Shown piece by piece: positions 27,212-35,837 of a stretch of DNA of 64,000 nt. Where the stretch lies: positions 62,001 through 126,000 of the forward strand of contig CBDCPZ010000024.1 of the NCBI GenBank assembly GCA_965220465.1. The letters are read 5' to 3'. The DNA is from JAHDHW01 sp965220465 (lineage in GTDB: Bacteria > Bacteroidota > Bacteroidia > Chitinophagales > Saprospiraceae). The position numbers and the translations under genes are program-made. The number at the start of each line of letters is the position of its first letter. The stretch's first letter is position 1. The notes beneath the pieces are model-generated. The model saw nothing but the letters and a program-made list of their open reading frames with translations. It did not search any database and had not been told where the DNA came from.

Positions 27212-29410
27212 ATGGTAGACACAAACAACAGTTTACATGAGGCCCTCCAAAAGTTCTTTGGATTTGATGAATTCAAATCCGAGCAGGAACTTATCGTTCA
27301 AAGCGTTTTAGACAAAAAGGATACTTTTGTCATTATGCCTACCGGCGGTGGCAAATCACTTTGTTATCAGCTTCCGGCTCTAATGCTCGAAGGTACTGCA
27401 ATTGTGATATCTCCTTTGATCGCTTTGATGAAAAATCAGGTCGATTCCATCCGTGGACACAGCCAGGAGGACAATATTGCTCATTTCCTTAATTCTTCTT
27501 TGACAAAAACACAGATGAAAGTCGTTAAGGAAGATATTATGGCAGGTAAAACAAAGCTCCTTTTCATTGCTCCTGAAACGCTCACAAAGGATGAGAATAT
27601 TCAATTTTTCAAAGAAGTAAACCTTTCGTTTGTAGCGGTTGATGAAGCTCACTGTATTTCTGAGTGGGGACATGATTTCCGGCCAGAGTACCGCCGCATC
27701 CGAACAATGATCGACTCAATCGACAAAGAGATTCCGATCATTGCTTTGACTGCAACAGCTACTCCAAAAGTGCAATCTGATATTGTCAAAAACCTCAATA
27801 TGAGGAATGTGAGAACATTTATTTCTTCCTTCAACCGGGATAATCTGTATTATGATATCAGGCCAAAAGGCAAAAAAGATCAAATAATAAAAAGTATTGT
27901 CCAGATTATCAAAGGAATGCCCGGACAATCTGGGATCATATACGTTCAAAGCAGAAAAAACACGGAGCAGATTGCAGAAGCGTTAAAAGTGAATGATATA
28001 AAAGCGGTGGCTTATCACGCTGGATTTGATGCAAAAACCAGGTCAAAGACACAGGATGATTTTTTGATGGAGGAGGTAGATGTTATCGTTGCTACTATTG
28101 CCTTCGGTATGGGTATTGACAAACCAGATGTGCGTTTTGTTATTCATTATGACATTCCAAAAAGTATTGAAAATTATTACCAGGAAACGGGTAGAGCTGG
28201 CCGTGATGGACTTGAAGGACGTTGTGTTGCCTTTTATTCCTATAAAGATATTCAGAAGCTTGAAAAATTCTTGAGAGATAAGCCAGTTGCCGAAAGGGAA
28301 ATGACCGCTCAACTCATGCAGGAAATCATGGCTTATGCCGAAACACCTTCATGTCGCCGTCGTTTTCTGTTACATTATTTTGGGGAAGATTTTAATGATG
28401 AAAATTGTAGTAAAATGTGCGACAATTGTCGCCACCCAAAAGAAAGAATAGAAGTTCAAACTGAAATGCACCAGGGGCTTCAAGCCATCGATAAATTAAA
28501 CGAAAATTATGGAATAAAGACTTTAGTAGAATTTATCACCGGCAAGGAAACCAAAGAAATGGCCGATTTCAAACATGATCAATTGGATCTTTTTGGAATT
28601 GGAAGAGAGAAAGATGAGAACTTTTGGCAATCAATTTTCAGGCAGGCTTTACTCAACAACCTGGTCTACAAAGACATTGAAAACTATGGCTTGCTCAAAC
28701 TCACTGACAAAGGCAGATCTTTTATAAAAAAACCTCATTCTTTTCAAATACCGCTCAATCATAATTACGATAATCATTCCTTTGACGATGATGCTTCAAG
28801 CGGAAAAACTGCCGTTCTCGATAAGACTTTAATGGTACTTTTAAAAGATCTGCGCAAACAAATTGCCAGAGATAAAAAACTTCCTCCTTTTGTCATTTTT
28901 CAGGATCCTTCATTGGAAGATATGGCTACTCAATATCCAATAACTATGGAGGATATGGCTAATATTACAGGTGTAAGCAAAGGGAAGGCAATCCGTTATG
29001 GTCGTGCTTTTATTGAATTGATTGGTGGTTATGTTGAAGAAAATGATATTGAACGTCCCACTGATTTTGTTGTAAAACAAGTTGCCAATAAATCAAAAGT
29101 CAAGGTAAATATTATTCAGGGGATTGATAAAAAAATTCCTTTAGCCGATATCGCGGCAGCCAATAATTTAAGCATGGAAGAAATCCTCCATGAATTGGAA
29201 ATGATTGTTTTTTCAGGCACAAAAGTAAACCTTGACTATTATATTGAAGATGCGGTTGACGAATATTCTCAGGAGGATATTTATGAGTATTTCATGGAAG
29301 CAGACAGCGATTCGGTTGATGAGGCTTATAATGAATTGAGAGAAGATGATGTTACGTTGGAAGAGATTCAGTTGATGCGAATTAAGTTTTTCTCTGAAAA
29401 GGCTAACTAG
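27212..29410 (+). CDS. recQ: ATP-dependent DNA helicase RecQ
   Basis: 732 aa from the ATG at 27212; a TTG 18 bases upstream is also in frame but not needed. Walker A TGGGKS (about residue 45), DEAHCISEWGHDFRPEYR (about 143) and QETGRAGRDG define the helicase core. A four-Cys zinc site (CRRRFLLHYFG...C..MCDNC) and a winged helix (RQC) follow, then HRDC at about 540-605. A further 120-residue acidic helical extension with a helix-turn-helix-like part follows HRDC; E. coli RecQ (about 610 aa) lacks it, but longer Bacteroidota RecQs have it. It unwinds DNA in recombination and repair. Confidence 0.95.
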   Translation: MVDTNNSLHEALQKFFGFDEFKSEQELIVQSVLDKKDTFVIMPTGGGKSLCYQLPALMLEGTAIVISPLIALMKNQVDSIRGHSQEDNIAHFLNSSLTKTQMKVVKEDIMAGKTKLLFIAPETLTKDENIQFFKEVNLSFVAVDEAHCISEWGHDFRPEYRRIRTMIDSIDKEIPIIALTATATPKVQSDIVKNLNMRNVRTFISSFNRDNLYYDIRPKGKKDQIIKSIVQIIKGMPGQSGIIYVQSRKNTEQIAEALKVNDIKAVAYHAGFDAKTRSKTQDDFLMEEVDVIVATIAFGMGIDKPDVRFVIHYDIPKSIENYYQETGRAGRDGLEGRCVAFYSYKDIQKLEKFLRDKPVAEREMTAQLMQEIMAYAETPSCRRRFLLHYFGEDFNDENCSKMCDNCRHPKERIEVQTEMHQGLQAIDKLNENYGIKTLVEFITGKETKEMADFKHDQLDLFGIGREKDENFWQSIFRQALLNNLVYKDIENYGLLKLTDKGRSFIKKPHSFQIPLNHNYDNHSFDDDASSGKTAVLDKTLMVLLKDLRKQIARDKKLPPFVIFQDPSLEDMATQYPITMEDMANITGVSKGKAIRYGRAFIELIGGYVEENDIERPTDFVVKQVANKSKVKVNIIQGIDKKIPLADIAAANNLSMEEILHELEMIVFSGTKVNLDYYIEDAVDEYSQEDIYEYFMEADSDSVDEAYNELREDDVTLEEIQLMRIKFFSEKAN

Positions 29411-29457
29411 CTTTTCATGTAAATTTTTTGGTATAAAAATAGTCTTGAAAATAAAAG

Positions 29458-29494
29458 AGGTTTATCGGTTGATCTGGTAAACCTTTAAATTTTT
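29458..29494 (+). terminator. Possible weak terminator or aroQ leader hairpin
   Basis: A 7-bp stem aggttta/taaacct (29458-29464 and 29478-29484) with a 13-base loop is followed by ttaaattttt. It ends 16 bp before the aroQ ATG, so it could end recQ transcripts or modulate aroQ. Confidence 0.35.
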
Positions 29495-29499
29495 AAAAA

Positions 29500-29919
29500 A
29501 TGAAATTAATTATCATCAATGGCCCAAATTTAAACCTTCTCGGCAAAAGGGAACCAGACATCTACGGAAATCAGCCTTTTGATAATTATTTTCAAAAATT
29601 GATAGCTAAATATCCTGCTATCAATCTCGAATATTTTCAAAGCAATTCCGAAGGGCTTTTGATTGACAAACTCCACGAAGTTGGATTTTCTTATGACGGG
29701 ATTATCATCAATGGTGGCGCTTATACACATACTTCCATTGCCATCGCTGATGCCTTGGCTGCGATAAAAACACCAGCGATTGAAGTTCATATTTCCAATA
29801 TTCACTCCAGAGAAGCTTTTCGCCATCACTCTTATTTTACAAAAAATTGTATAGGAATTGTTTCAGGTTTAGGTTTGAAAGGATATGATTTGGCTTTGCA
29901 ATATTTTGTCAACCAATAA
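29500..29919 (+). CDS. aroQ: Type II 3-dehydroquinate dehydratase
   Basis: 139 aa, standard for the dodecameric type II enzyme. The catalytic Tyr is Y22 in EPDIYG after NGPNLNLLGKR; INGGAYTHTSIAIADAL and EVHISNIHSREAFRHHS carry the substrate-binding and catalytic His residues. It dehydrates 3-dehydroquinate to 3-dehydroshikimate in the shikimate pathway. No other aro gene is near. It converges end to end with the next gene, whose stop codon begins at the very next base. Confidence 0.95.
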   Translation: MKLIIINGPNLNLLGKREPDIYGNQPFDNYFQKLIAKYPAINLEYFQSNSEGLLIDKLHEVGFSYDGIIINGGAYTHTSIAIADALAAIKTPAIEVHISNIHSREAFRHHSYFTKNCIGIVSGLGLKGYDLALQYFVNQ

Positions 29920-30462
29920 TCAGGGGCCATAGGCCGGGATCGGTGTTAGGTCTAACATTCGGAGCCATCTGCGTTTGCCCATTTTATGGGTTTTCCATTT
30001 AAAAAGATGGCGAATCAATAAGCCTCCAGCCAAAGCTACTCCGACAACGACAACCGCAAAAGGGGTGATTTCCCACCAACCAATCAAAGTTGCCAACAAG
30101 GTTATTCCACCATAACCAGCTGCAAAAGAAAATAGTATAAAGCTCATAGATCGAGATACTCCTGCATTTTCAAACGTTCTGATTGCCATAATATCATTCA
30201 TTTTAACCGCTCGGTTTTCAAATACGATAATATTTTCATCGACCAAAAGATCATTGATTGTGCCGTGGTACCACGATTTTTTATCACCTTTAATTTGATA
30301 CATCAACTTGTCACCAATATAAAATTTATGAACCTTGGTTTTTCCATACTTTTCAATCTGTATAAATTTCTGACCGAAACTATTCCAAGCAGTACTTATA
30401 AAAAAAAGTAAAATCATCAATCTCATTGGAAGTTTTTTTGGTGTATGATTTAAATGAGTCAT
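29920..30462 (-). CDS. Small membrane protein, unknown function
   Basis: 180 aa. A leader ending SFGQ may begin at the first Met or at Met13 (MRLMILLFFISTAW). A soluble beta-rich part (about 32-100: KFIQIEKYGKTKVHKFYIGDKLMYQIKGD...) is followed by two close helices (about 105-125 and 133-152) and a basic tail. I recognise no family. It lies immediately downstream of rnpA in the same direction, the place where yidD often sits in other bacteria; it is not YidD. Function unknown. Confidence 0.6.
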   Translation of the reverse strand: MTHLNHTPKKLPMRLMILLFFISTAWNSFGQKFIQIEKYGKTKVHKFYIGDKLMYQIKGDKKSWYHGTINDLLVDENIIVFENRAVKMNDIMAIRTFENAGVSRSMSFILFSFAAGYGGITLLATLIGWWEITPFAVVVVGVALAGGLLIRHLFKWKTHKMGKRRWLRMLDLTPIPAYGP

Positions 30463-30504
30463 CTCAATCAGTGAGCGTTGGTTGAATTGCTTTAAAAGTT
30501 AAAC

Positions 30505-30891
30505 TTACTCAAAGTTTTTAATAAAAACATTCATCCATTTGCGGGTCGCTTTTTCAATATCCCGAAAAGGTAATGTTTCTCTGGCAACATAAATAACCAT
30601 TAAACCATATTGCGGGCTTCCTTCGGGGATATTTTTATAAAACCAGGGTTTGTTGGATCGATAAGCCTCGCGGATTCGCCTCCTTAGCAGGTTGCGTTGG
30701 TAAGCTTTTGGAAAAGAACGGCGAGGGACTGTCAAAGCAAATTGAACAGGGGATTCATTCTTTGGCGGATCTATTTCCGTCCAAACCACTCGTAAAGGAT
30801 AAGACTTTATCGATTGCCCTTCTTTAAAAAGTTGGGAAATTACTTTTCGGCTTTTGAGCCGCTCTTCTTTATGAAATGAAAATAAAGACAA
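30505..30891 (-). CDS. rnpA: Ribonuclease P protein component
   Basis: 128 aa. The RNR signature is in YQRNLLRRRIREAYR (residues about 70-85), with LTVPRRSFPKA before it and the N-terminal F-x-x-x-x-R-L-K start (FHKEERLKSRKVI). It assists the RNase P RNA in maturing tRNA 5' ends. It follows rpmH by 104 bp, the conserved rpmH-rnpA order, with a hairpin in between. dnaA is not nearby, consistent with rpmH-rnpA not marking the origin in many Bacteroidota. Confidence 0.93.
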   Translation of the reverse strand: MSLFSFHKEERLKSRKVISQLFKEGQSIKSYPLRVVWTEIDPPKNESPVQFALTVPRRSFPKAYQRNLLRRRIREAYRSNKPWFYKNIPEGSPQYGLMVIYVARETLPFRDIEKATRKWMNVFIKNFE

Positions 30892-30922
30892 GAAAATTAT
30901 TATTTATTTCCAATATACGTCA

Positions 30923-30953
30923 AAACCCGATCTGTAACAACAGTATCGGGTTT
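30923..30953 (-). other. Hairpin between rpmH and rnpA
   Basis: A perfect 9-bp stem (aaacccgat / atcgggttt, 30923-30931 and 30945-30953) with a 13-base loop lies in the 104-bp gap. On the transcribed strand it is followed by only two T residues before GACG, so it is more likely an attenuating or processing hairpin than a full terminator. Confidence 0.55.
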
Positions 30954-30995
30954 CGTTCTTTCGATATTCGGTTAGAGTCCCTCTTGGGGAACGAA

Positions 30996-31151
30996 TTATT
31001 TCAATCTTCGTTCGTCAGATACCGTTAGCTTTGCACGGCCTTTGGCACGACGACGTGCAATTAATTTGCGACCATTCTTGCTGCTCATTCTTGAGCGGAA
31101 ACCGTGTTTGTTCGCTCTTTTTCTTCGTGATGGTTGAAATGTCCTTTTCAT
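30996..31151 (-). CDS. rpmH: 50S ribosomal protein L34
   Basis: 51 aa, read by translating the minus strand from the ATG at 31151: it starts MKRTFQPSRRKRANKHGF, followed by RSRMSSKNGRKLIARRRAKGR and a tail ending SDERRLK. This is an essentially canonical L34, highly basic. It is the first gene of the rpmH-rnpA pair and has its own promoter in the gap after rho. It is easily missed because of its size. Confidence 0.97.
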   Translation of the reverse strand: MKRTFQPSRRKRANKHGFRSRMSSKNGRKLIARRRAKGRAKLTVSDERRLK

Positions 31152-31202
31152 AAAATTTTACCTTTAAAAATCGCTAATGTGCTCGTTACTCAAAAAGCCC
31201 GA

Positions 31203-31234
31203 CAAAGGTAGTTTTTATTTGTTAATTAGACAAA
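31203..31234 (-). promoter_or_regulatory. Bacteroidota-type promoter of rpmH
   Basis: On the minus strand TTTG (31234-31231), a 20-base spacer and TACCTTTG (31210-31203) match TTTG-N19/20-TAnnTTTG. It predicts a start near 31196 and a leader of about 45 nt before the rpmH ATG. Confidence 0.78.
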
Positions 31235-31275
31235 TGAACAACTATCTTTTTCAGATTATTTTATTCCTTCAAAGA

Positions 31276-33021
31276 TTATCCGTTCATCGAACTTAGGAAT
31301 TCTTCGTTTGAAGACGTGTGCAGCATATTTTTTCGTAAAAACTCCATCGCTTCAACTGGTTTCATATCCGCAAGATGATTTCTCATGATAAACATACGCT
31401 GCAAAGTATCCTTATCAAGAAGCAGATCTTCACGTCGGGTACTTGACTTAGTAAGATCAATTGCAGGATAAAGTCGTTTGTTAGCCAAAGTTCTATCAAG
31501 CTGCAATTCCATATTACCAGTTCCTTTAAATTCTTCGAAAATCACACCGTCCATCTTAGAACCTGTATCGATCAATGCTGTTGCAAGGATGGTTAACGAA
31601 CCTCCATTTTCAATATTTCGAGCAGCACCAAAGAATTTTTTAGGCTTGTGTAAAGCGTTGGCTTCCACACCACCAGAAAGTACTTTTCCACTTGCAGGAG
31701 CAACCGTATTGTAAGCTCGTGCTAGTCGGGTAATAGAATCCAGTAAGATGACTACATCATGTCCACTTTCTACCAGACGCTTTGCTTTTTCCAAAACAAT
31801 ACCCGCAACGCGAACGTGATTGTCAGCGGGCTCATCAAAAGTTGAAGCAACCACTTCTGCATTTACACTACGTTTCATATCTGTTACTTCCTCAGGTCTT
31901 TCATCGATCAATAATACGATCAGATATGATTCCGGGTGATTTTTGGCAATTGCATTAGCCACATCTTTTAAAAGAAAAGTTTTACCTGTCTTTGGCTGTG
32001 CAACGATCAAACCACGCTGTCCTTTCCCGATTGGCGTAAAAAGATCTATCATTCGAGGGCCATATTCCTTTCCATTGCCACTGGTAAGTTGAAATTTTTC
32101 AGTAGGGAATAACGGTGTAAGATAATCAAAAGGAACCCTGTCGCGAATATCCTGTGGGCTCAATCCATTGATACGAGATACTCTTAAGAGCGCAAAATAC
32201 TTTTCTCCTTCTTTAGGGGGTCGAATTGCTCCACTTACCGTATCACCGGTCTTTAATCCAAAAAGCTTGATTTGAGAAGGAGAAACATAAATGTCATCAG
32301 GAGAAGTTAAATAATTGTAATCTGCGGAACGCAAAAAACCATAGCCATCAGGCATCATTTCTAGAATACCTTCTCCTTCGATAATACCATCGAGTTCAAT
32401 ATTAAATTTTGGCTCACTGGCTTTTTCCTGAGAACTTGCACTATCTCTGCTATCCCTTCTTTCTCTTGTGCCCCGGCTATCTTTACTGTCCCTTCTATCT
32501 CTTCTATCCCTCGTATCCCTACTCTCTCTTTTGTCGTTATCTTCACGTGAAACATTTTCATCTTTTCTATCAGAGGGTTCACTATTATCCGATTTATCCT
32601 TTTCAGAAGACTCCTCCGATTTGTATTGCTTATCTTCCTTTGTAAACGTTGAACGAACCCTTTTTTCGCCTCTCCCTTGACTATCTCGATCTTCATCGGA
32701 AGCGTCTGCTTTTGAAGACTTTTCCGCACTATCTCCGGATTTAGTAGTTCGGACATTTTCTGAATCAGAATCGTCTTTTTTTGTTGTTCTTTTTCTTTTA
32801 TTAGGAGGAGATTGACGAGAAGTTTGCTTTTCTTTTTGCTCTAGCTTGGCTTCTTTTCTTCCATTTTCTTTGTTGGATTCCATTACCAAAGCCTGCTGAT
32901 CAAGTATCTTATAAATAAGTTCTTGTTTATTTAATTTTTTAAAGCCCTTTAATCCTAGCTTTTCCGCTAAATCTTTTAACTCGGGCACCAGCATATCATT
33001 TAACTGAAGTATATCAAACAT
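31276..33021 (-). CDS. rho: Transcription termination factor Rho with long charged insertion
   Basis: 581 aa against about 420 in E. coli. A Rho_N SAP-like segment (1-45, LKDLAEKLGLKGFKKLNKQELI) is followed by about 150 low-complexity residues rich in Lys, Ser, Asp and Arg, with RDxRD-like runs (RDTRDRRDRRD). The cold-shock RNA-binding domain lies at about 210-285 (ILEMMPDGYGFLRSADYNY), and the RecA-like motor has Walker A AQPKTGKT (about 338) and Walker B LIVLLIDERPEEVTD. It ends transcription on untranslated RNA. Such insertions are common in Bacteroidota Rho and may bind RNA or phase-separate. The leader has a terminator-like hairpin. Confidence 0.95.
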   Translation of the reverse strand: MFDILQLNDMLVPELKDLAEKLGLKGFKKLNKQELIYKILDQQALVMESNKENGRKEAKLEQKEKQTSRQSPPNKRKRTTKKDDSDSENVRTTKSGDSAEKSSKADASDEDRDSQGRGEKRVRSTFTKEDKQYKSEESSEKDKSDNSEPSDRKDENVSREDNDKRESRDTRDRRDRRDSKDSRGTRERRDSRDSASSQEKASEPKFNIELDGIIEGEGILEMMPDGYGFLRSADYNYLTSPDDIYVSPSQIKLFGLKTGDTVSGAIRPPKEGEKYFALLRVSRINGLSPQDIRDRVPFDYLTPLFPTEKFQLTSGNGKEYGPRMIDLFTPIGKGQRGLIVAQPKTGKTFLLKDVANAIAKNHPESYLIVLLIDERPEEVTDMKRSVNAEVVASTFDEPADNHVRVAGIVLEKAKRLVESGHDVVILLDSITRLARAYNTVAPASGKVLSGGVEANALHKPKKFFGAARNIENGGSLTILATALIDTGSKMDGVIFEEFKGTGNMELQLDRTLANKRLYPAIDLTKSSTRREDLLLDKDTLQRMFIMRNHLADMKPVEAMEFLRKNMLHTSSNEEFLSSMNG

Positions 33022-33459
33022 ATTGAATTGTAATTTTGGGAATTTTATTTTTAGAAAAAAGGTAAAAGCTTTTTTTACCTGTACATTGATTGGTCAAAAT
33101 AGCGATTAATGGAATTTAAAACGTAGGAAACTTGGTTAATGTCATAAGACAAAAAACGTAACCTTTACACATCTATACCTAATTCAGAACTGTAGTAACC
33201 TCATTATTGTTAAGTGGAATTCAGAAGGAATTGGTTTGATAAACCCTCATTTGCAGCCTTATAAAAACGATGTTGTAAAGGAATGTTTACTTTTAATCAA
33301 TGCAAAAATACGTTTTATTTTTAATTTCAAATACTATCTTTGCAAAAATTTAACGAAATCTTTCTTCAAAAGTTTATTTAATATCCATTAAAGTCTAATT
33401 TCATAGACATATTACAACATTTTTCATACCAAAACCCATTAGAATTTAATTTTTATTTT
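33022..33459. other. Intergenic region between rho and serS
   Basis: 438 bp between divergent genes. Besides the rho leader hairpin (33060-33080), TATCTTTG at 33335-33342 (+ strand) is a perfect -7 box for serS but lacks a good -33 partner; it would give a leader of about 110 nt. I see no T-box architecture, tRNA or ORF. Confidence 0.45.
33060..33080 (-). terminator. Terminator-like hairpin in the rho leader
   Basis: On the minus strand aggtaaaa (33080-33073), a 5-base loop, ttttacct (33067-33060) and a further T-run down to 33055 form an intrinsic-terminator shape. It ends 34 nt before the rho ATG, inside the presumed leader, so it is a candidate attenuator of rho. Confidence 0.55.
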
Positions 33460-34740
33460 ATGCTAGAAGTAAATATTATCCGAGAAAACAAAGAAAAGCT
33501 TTTGAGTGGTCTGAAAACCCGAAATTTTTCAGCTGATGACTTCAAAATTATCGATGAAATCATTGTGCTGGATGACGTCAGGAAAGCCACTCAAACCGAA
33601 AATGATGAATTACTGGCTCAGGGAAATAAACTTTCTAAAGAAATAGGAGACCTTTACAAACAAGGTAAACGCGATGAGGCAGAAACCATGAAAAATGAAG
33701 TAGCTCAACTCAAAGAAAAATCTAAAAAACTCGGCGATAAATTATTGGAATCTAAAGAACAACTTCAAAACTTGTTGCTAAAAATACCGAATATCCCTCA
33801 CCCCTCTGTACCAATGGGCAAATCTGATGCGGATAATGAAATGTACAAAGACTGGAGTGGTGACCTTCCTCAATTGCCGGAGAATGCTCTTCCTCATTGG
33901 GATCTAGCAAAAAAATACAATCTGATCGACTTCGAAATAGGGGTGAAAATAACCGGCTCCGGGTTTCCTCTTTTCCGAAATAAAGGATCCAAATTGCAAA
34001 GAGCATTGATCAATTTTTTTCTGGATGAGGCAAGCAACGCAGGTTATGAAGAAATTATCCCGCCTTTGCTTGTAAATGAGGATACTGCCAGAGGAACCGG
34101 TCAGCTCCCTGACAAAGAAGGCCAAATGTATTATGTTGAAAAAGATGATCTTTACCTTATCCCTACCGCTGAAGTGCCGCTTACTAATATCTATAGAGAT
34201 GAAATCCTTGAAGAAAAAGATTTTCCTATCAAAATAACGGGCTACACGCCGTGCTGGAGAAGAGAAGCTGGTGCCTACGGAAAAGATGTCAGAGGACTAA
34301 ACCGGGTACATCAATTTGATAAAATTGAAATCGTTCAAATTCAGCATCCTGAAAAATCCTATGACACGCTTTATCAAATGCTTAGCCATGTTGAAGGAGT
34401 ACTACAAAAACTGGAATTACCTTATCGCATAGTACGTTTGTGTGGAGGCGATCTTGGTTTTACCTCAGCACTAACTTATGACTTTGAAGTTTATTCAGCG
34501 GCACAAAAAAGATGGCTGGAGGTTAGTTCAGTTTCTAATTTTGAAACCTACCAAACCAATCGTCTGAGGTTGCGTTATCGCGATAAAAATAATAAAACAC
34601 AATTGGCGCATACCCTCAATGGAAGTGCTTTGGCTTTAGCTCGAATTGTCGCTGCATTGCTGGAAAACAATCAAACCGCCGAAGGCATTAAAATCCCTGC
34701 AGCTTTACAACCTTATACTCGCTTCGAACTAATAAACTGA
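33460..34740 (+). CDS. serS: Seryl-tRNA synthetase
   Basis: 426 aa class II synthetase. The N-terminal tRNA-binding coiled coil spans about 30-105. In the core are motif 1 (GSGFPLFRNKGSKLQRALINFFLDEA), TAEVPLTN, motif 2 (TPCWRREAGAYGKDVRGLNRVHQFDKIE) and motif 3 (LNGSALALARIVAALLENNQ). It charges tRNA(Ser). The gene stands alone on the plus strand between rho and a YugP-like gene (106 bp downstream). Length and motifs are standard. Confidence 0.96.
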   Translation: MLEVNIIRENKEKLLSGLKTRNFSADDFKIIDEIIVLDDVRKATQTENDELLAQGNKLSKEIGDLYKQGKRDEAETMKNEVAQLKEKSKKLGDKLLESKEQLQNLLLKIPNIPHPSVPMGKSDADNEMYKDWSGDLPQLPENALPHWDLAKKYNLIDFEIGVKITGSGFPLFRNKGSKLQRALINFFLDEASNAGYEEIIPPLLVNEDTARGTGQLPDKEGQMYYVEKDDLYLIPTAEVPLTNIYRDEILEEKDFPIKITGYTPCWRREAGAYGKDVRGLNRVHQFDKIEIVQIQHPEKSYDTLYQMLSHVEGVLQKLELPYRIVRLCGGDLGFTSALTYDFEVYSAAQKRWLEVSSVSNFETYQTNRLRLRYRDKNNKTQLAHTLNGSALALARIVAALLENNQTAEGIKIPAALQPYTRFELIN

Positions 34741-34846
34741 TTTTCGTTATCGTTAATCTAAATTTTCATGATAGCAGTCTGAGAATAAAAACTTTTGAAC
34801 ATTGTTTTTGGTTTTATCATTGATTGAATCATAAAAAAATTAAAAA

Positions 34847-35536
34847 ATGACTCCAGATTATTATATCTATATCTTTATTGCCGGGGCACTTTCTTTGGTT
34901 GGAATGTTTGTGAGTAATCGTTTAAAAAGTAAATTTAAATATTACAGCGAAATTGGTGTCCGCAGTGGTATGACTGGAAAGGAAGTAGCGGAATCCATGT
35001 TGCAACATTACCATATTCAAGGCGTTCAAGTGCTACCTGCAAATGGTGTTTTGACAGATCATTACAATCCAATTACCAAAACAGTAAACTTGAGTGAACC
35101 CGTTTTTTATGGAAAAAGTGTTGCTGCCGCGGCTGTTGCTGCCCATGAATGTGGTCATGCTGTACAACACGATACCGCTTACAGTATGCTTCAAATGCGA
35201 TCGGCACTGGTTCCAGTTGTTAAGATTGCTGCTACTGCACAACAATTCTTGCTGATAGGTGCTTTTCTTTTACTAAATTCATTTCCCCAATTAATGCTGA
35301 TTACGATTGTGGCATTTACAATTACAACATTATTTAGCTTGGTCACCCTTCCTGTAGAATTTGACGCAAGCCGACGAGCTTTGGTGTGGCTCGATGAATC
35401 CGGAGTGGCGAGAGGTGAGGAGTACGAAGGAGCTAAAGATGCACTTTGGTGGGCTGCCATGACTTATGTTTCCGCAGCTTTGTCTTCATTGGTCATGCTG
35501 CTTTACCTCATTTTCAGGTATTCAAACAATCGATAA
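34847..35536 (+). CDS. YugP-type zinc membrane metallopeptidase
   Basis: 229 aa. A first helix at residues 4-22 is followed by a soluble domain (GMTGKEVAESMLQHYHIQGVQV, NPITKTVNLSEPVFYGKSVAAAAVAAHECGHAVQ) with the zinc motif HECGH near residue 101. Two or three helices follow (about 123-162 and 200-222), with FDASRRALVWLDESG carrying a conserved acidic residue after the site. This is the DUF2265/neutral zinc metallopeptidase-2 family; its substrates are not established. It ends in a strong terminator 27 bp downstream. Confidence 0.88.
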   Translation: MTPDYYIYIFIAGALSLVGMFVSNRLKSKFKYYSEIGVRSGMTGKEVAESMLQHYHIQGVQVLPANGVLTDHYNPITKTVNLSEPVFYGKSVAAAAVAAHECGHAVQHDTAYSMLQMRSALVPVVKIAATAQQFLLIGAFLLLNSFPQLMLITIVAFTITTLFSLVTLPVEFDASRRALVWLDESGVARGEEYEGAKDALWWAAMTYVSAALSSLVMLLYLIFRYSNNR

Positions 35537-35562
35537 AATTGGTTTTTAAAACCCAGATTTTG

Positions 35563-35602
35563 AATGCAGAAATATTTTGAAAATGTTTCTGCATTTTTTT
35601 TT
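35563..35602 (+). terminator. Intrinsic terminator
   Basis: Ten-bp perfect stem aatgcagaaa/tttctgcatt (35563-35572 and 35586-35595) followed by a T-run to 35602, 27 bp after the YugP-like gene. The rest of the 301-bp gap (35603-35837) shows no ORF or clear promoter. Confidence 0.85.
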
Positions 35603-35837
35603 GGAAAAGTTAAGCGTTTATAAACTTCTAAATTCCAACTCAGTAGAAATAGGAATTAATCGAAGGTATTTTTTGTTACATCTGTATAACCTTGAAAGTC
35701 AGTTTGTTAATTAATAAAATGAATGTAATCAGCAAATTATAGAAATTGATTCAAAATTTTGAATTCGGGGATTTTTAAATTATTTTAGCACTTTAGGGAT
35801 TTTTATATTTCACTATTAACATAGCTTCAGCGTTTTT

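Noticed and set aside
33343..33459. T-box riboswitch leader for serS
   Set aside because: I find no specifier stem, T-box sequence or terminator/antiterminator pair in the short leader, and T-boxes are not expected in Bacteroidota.
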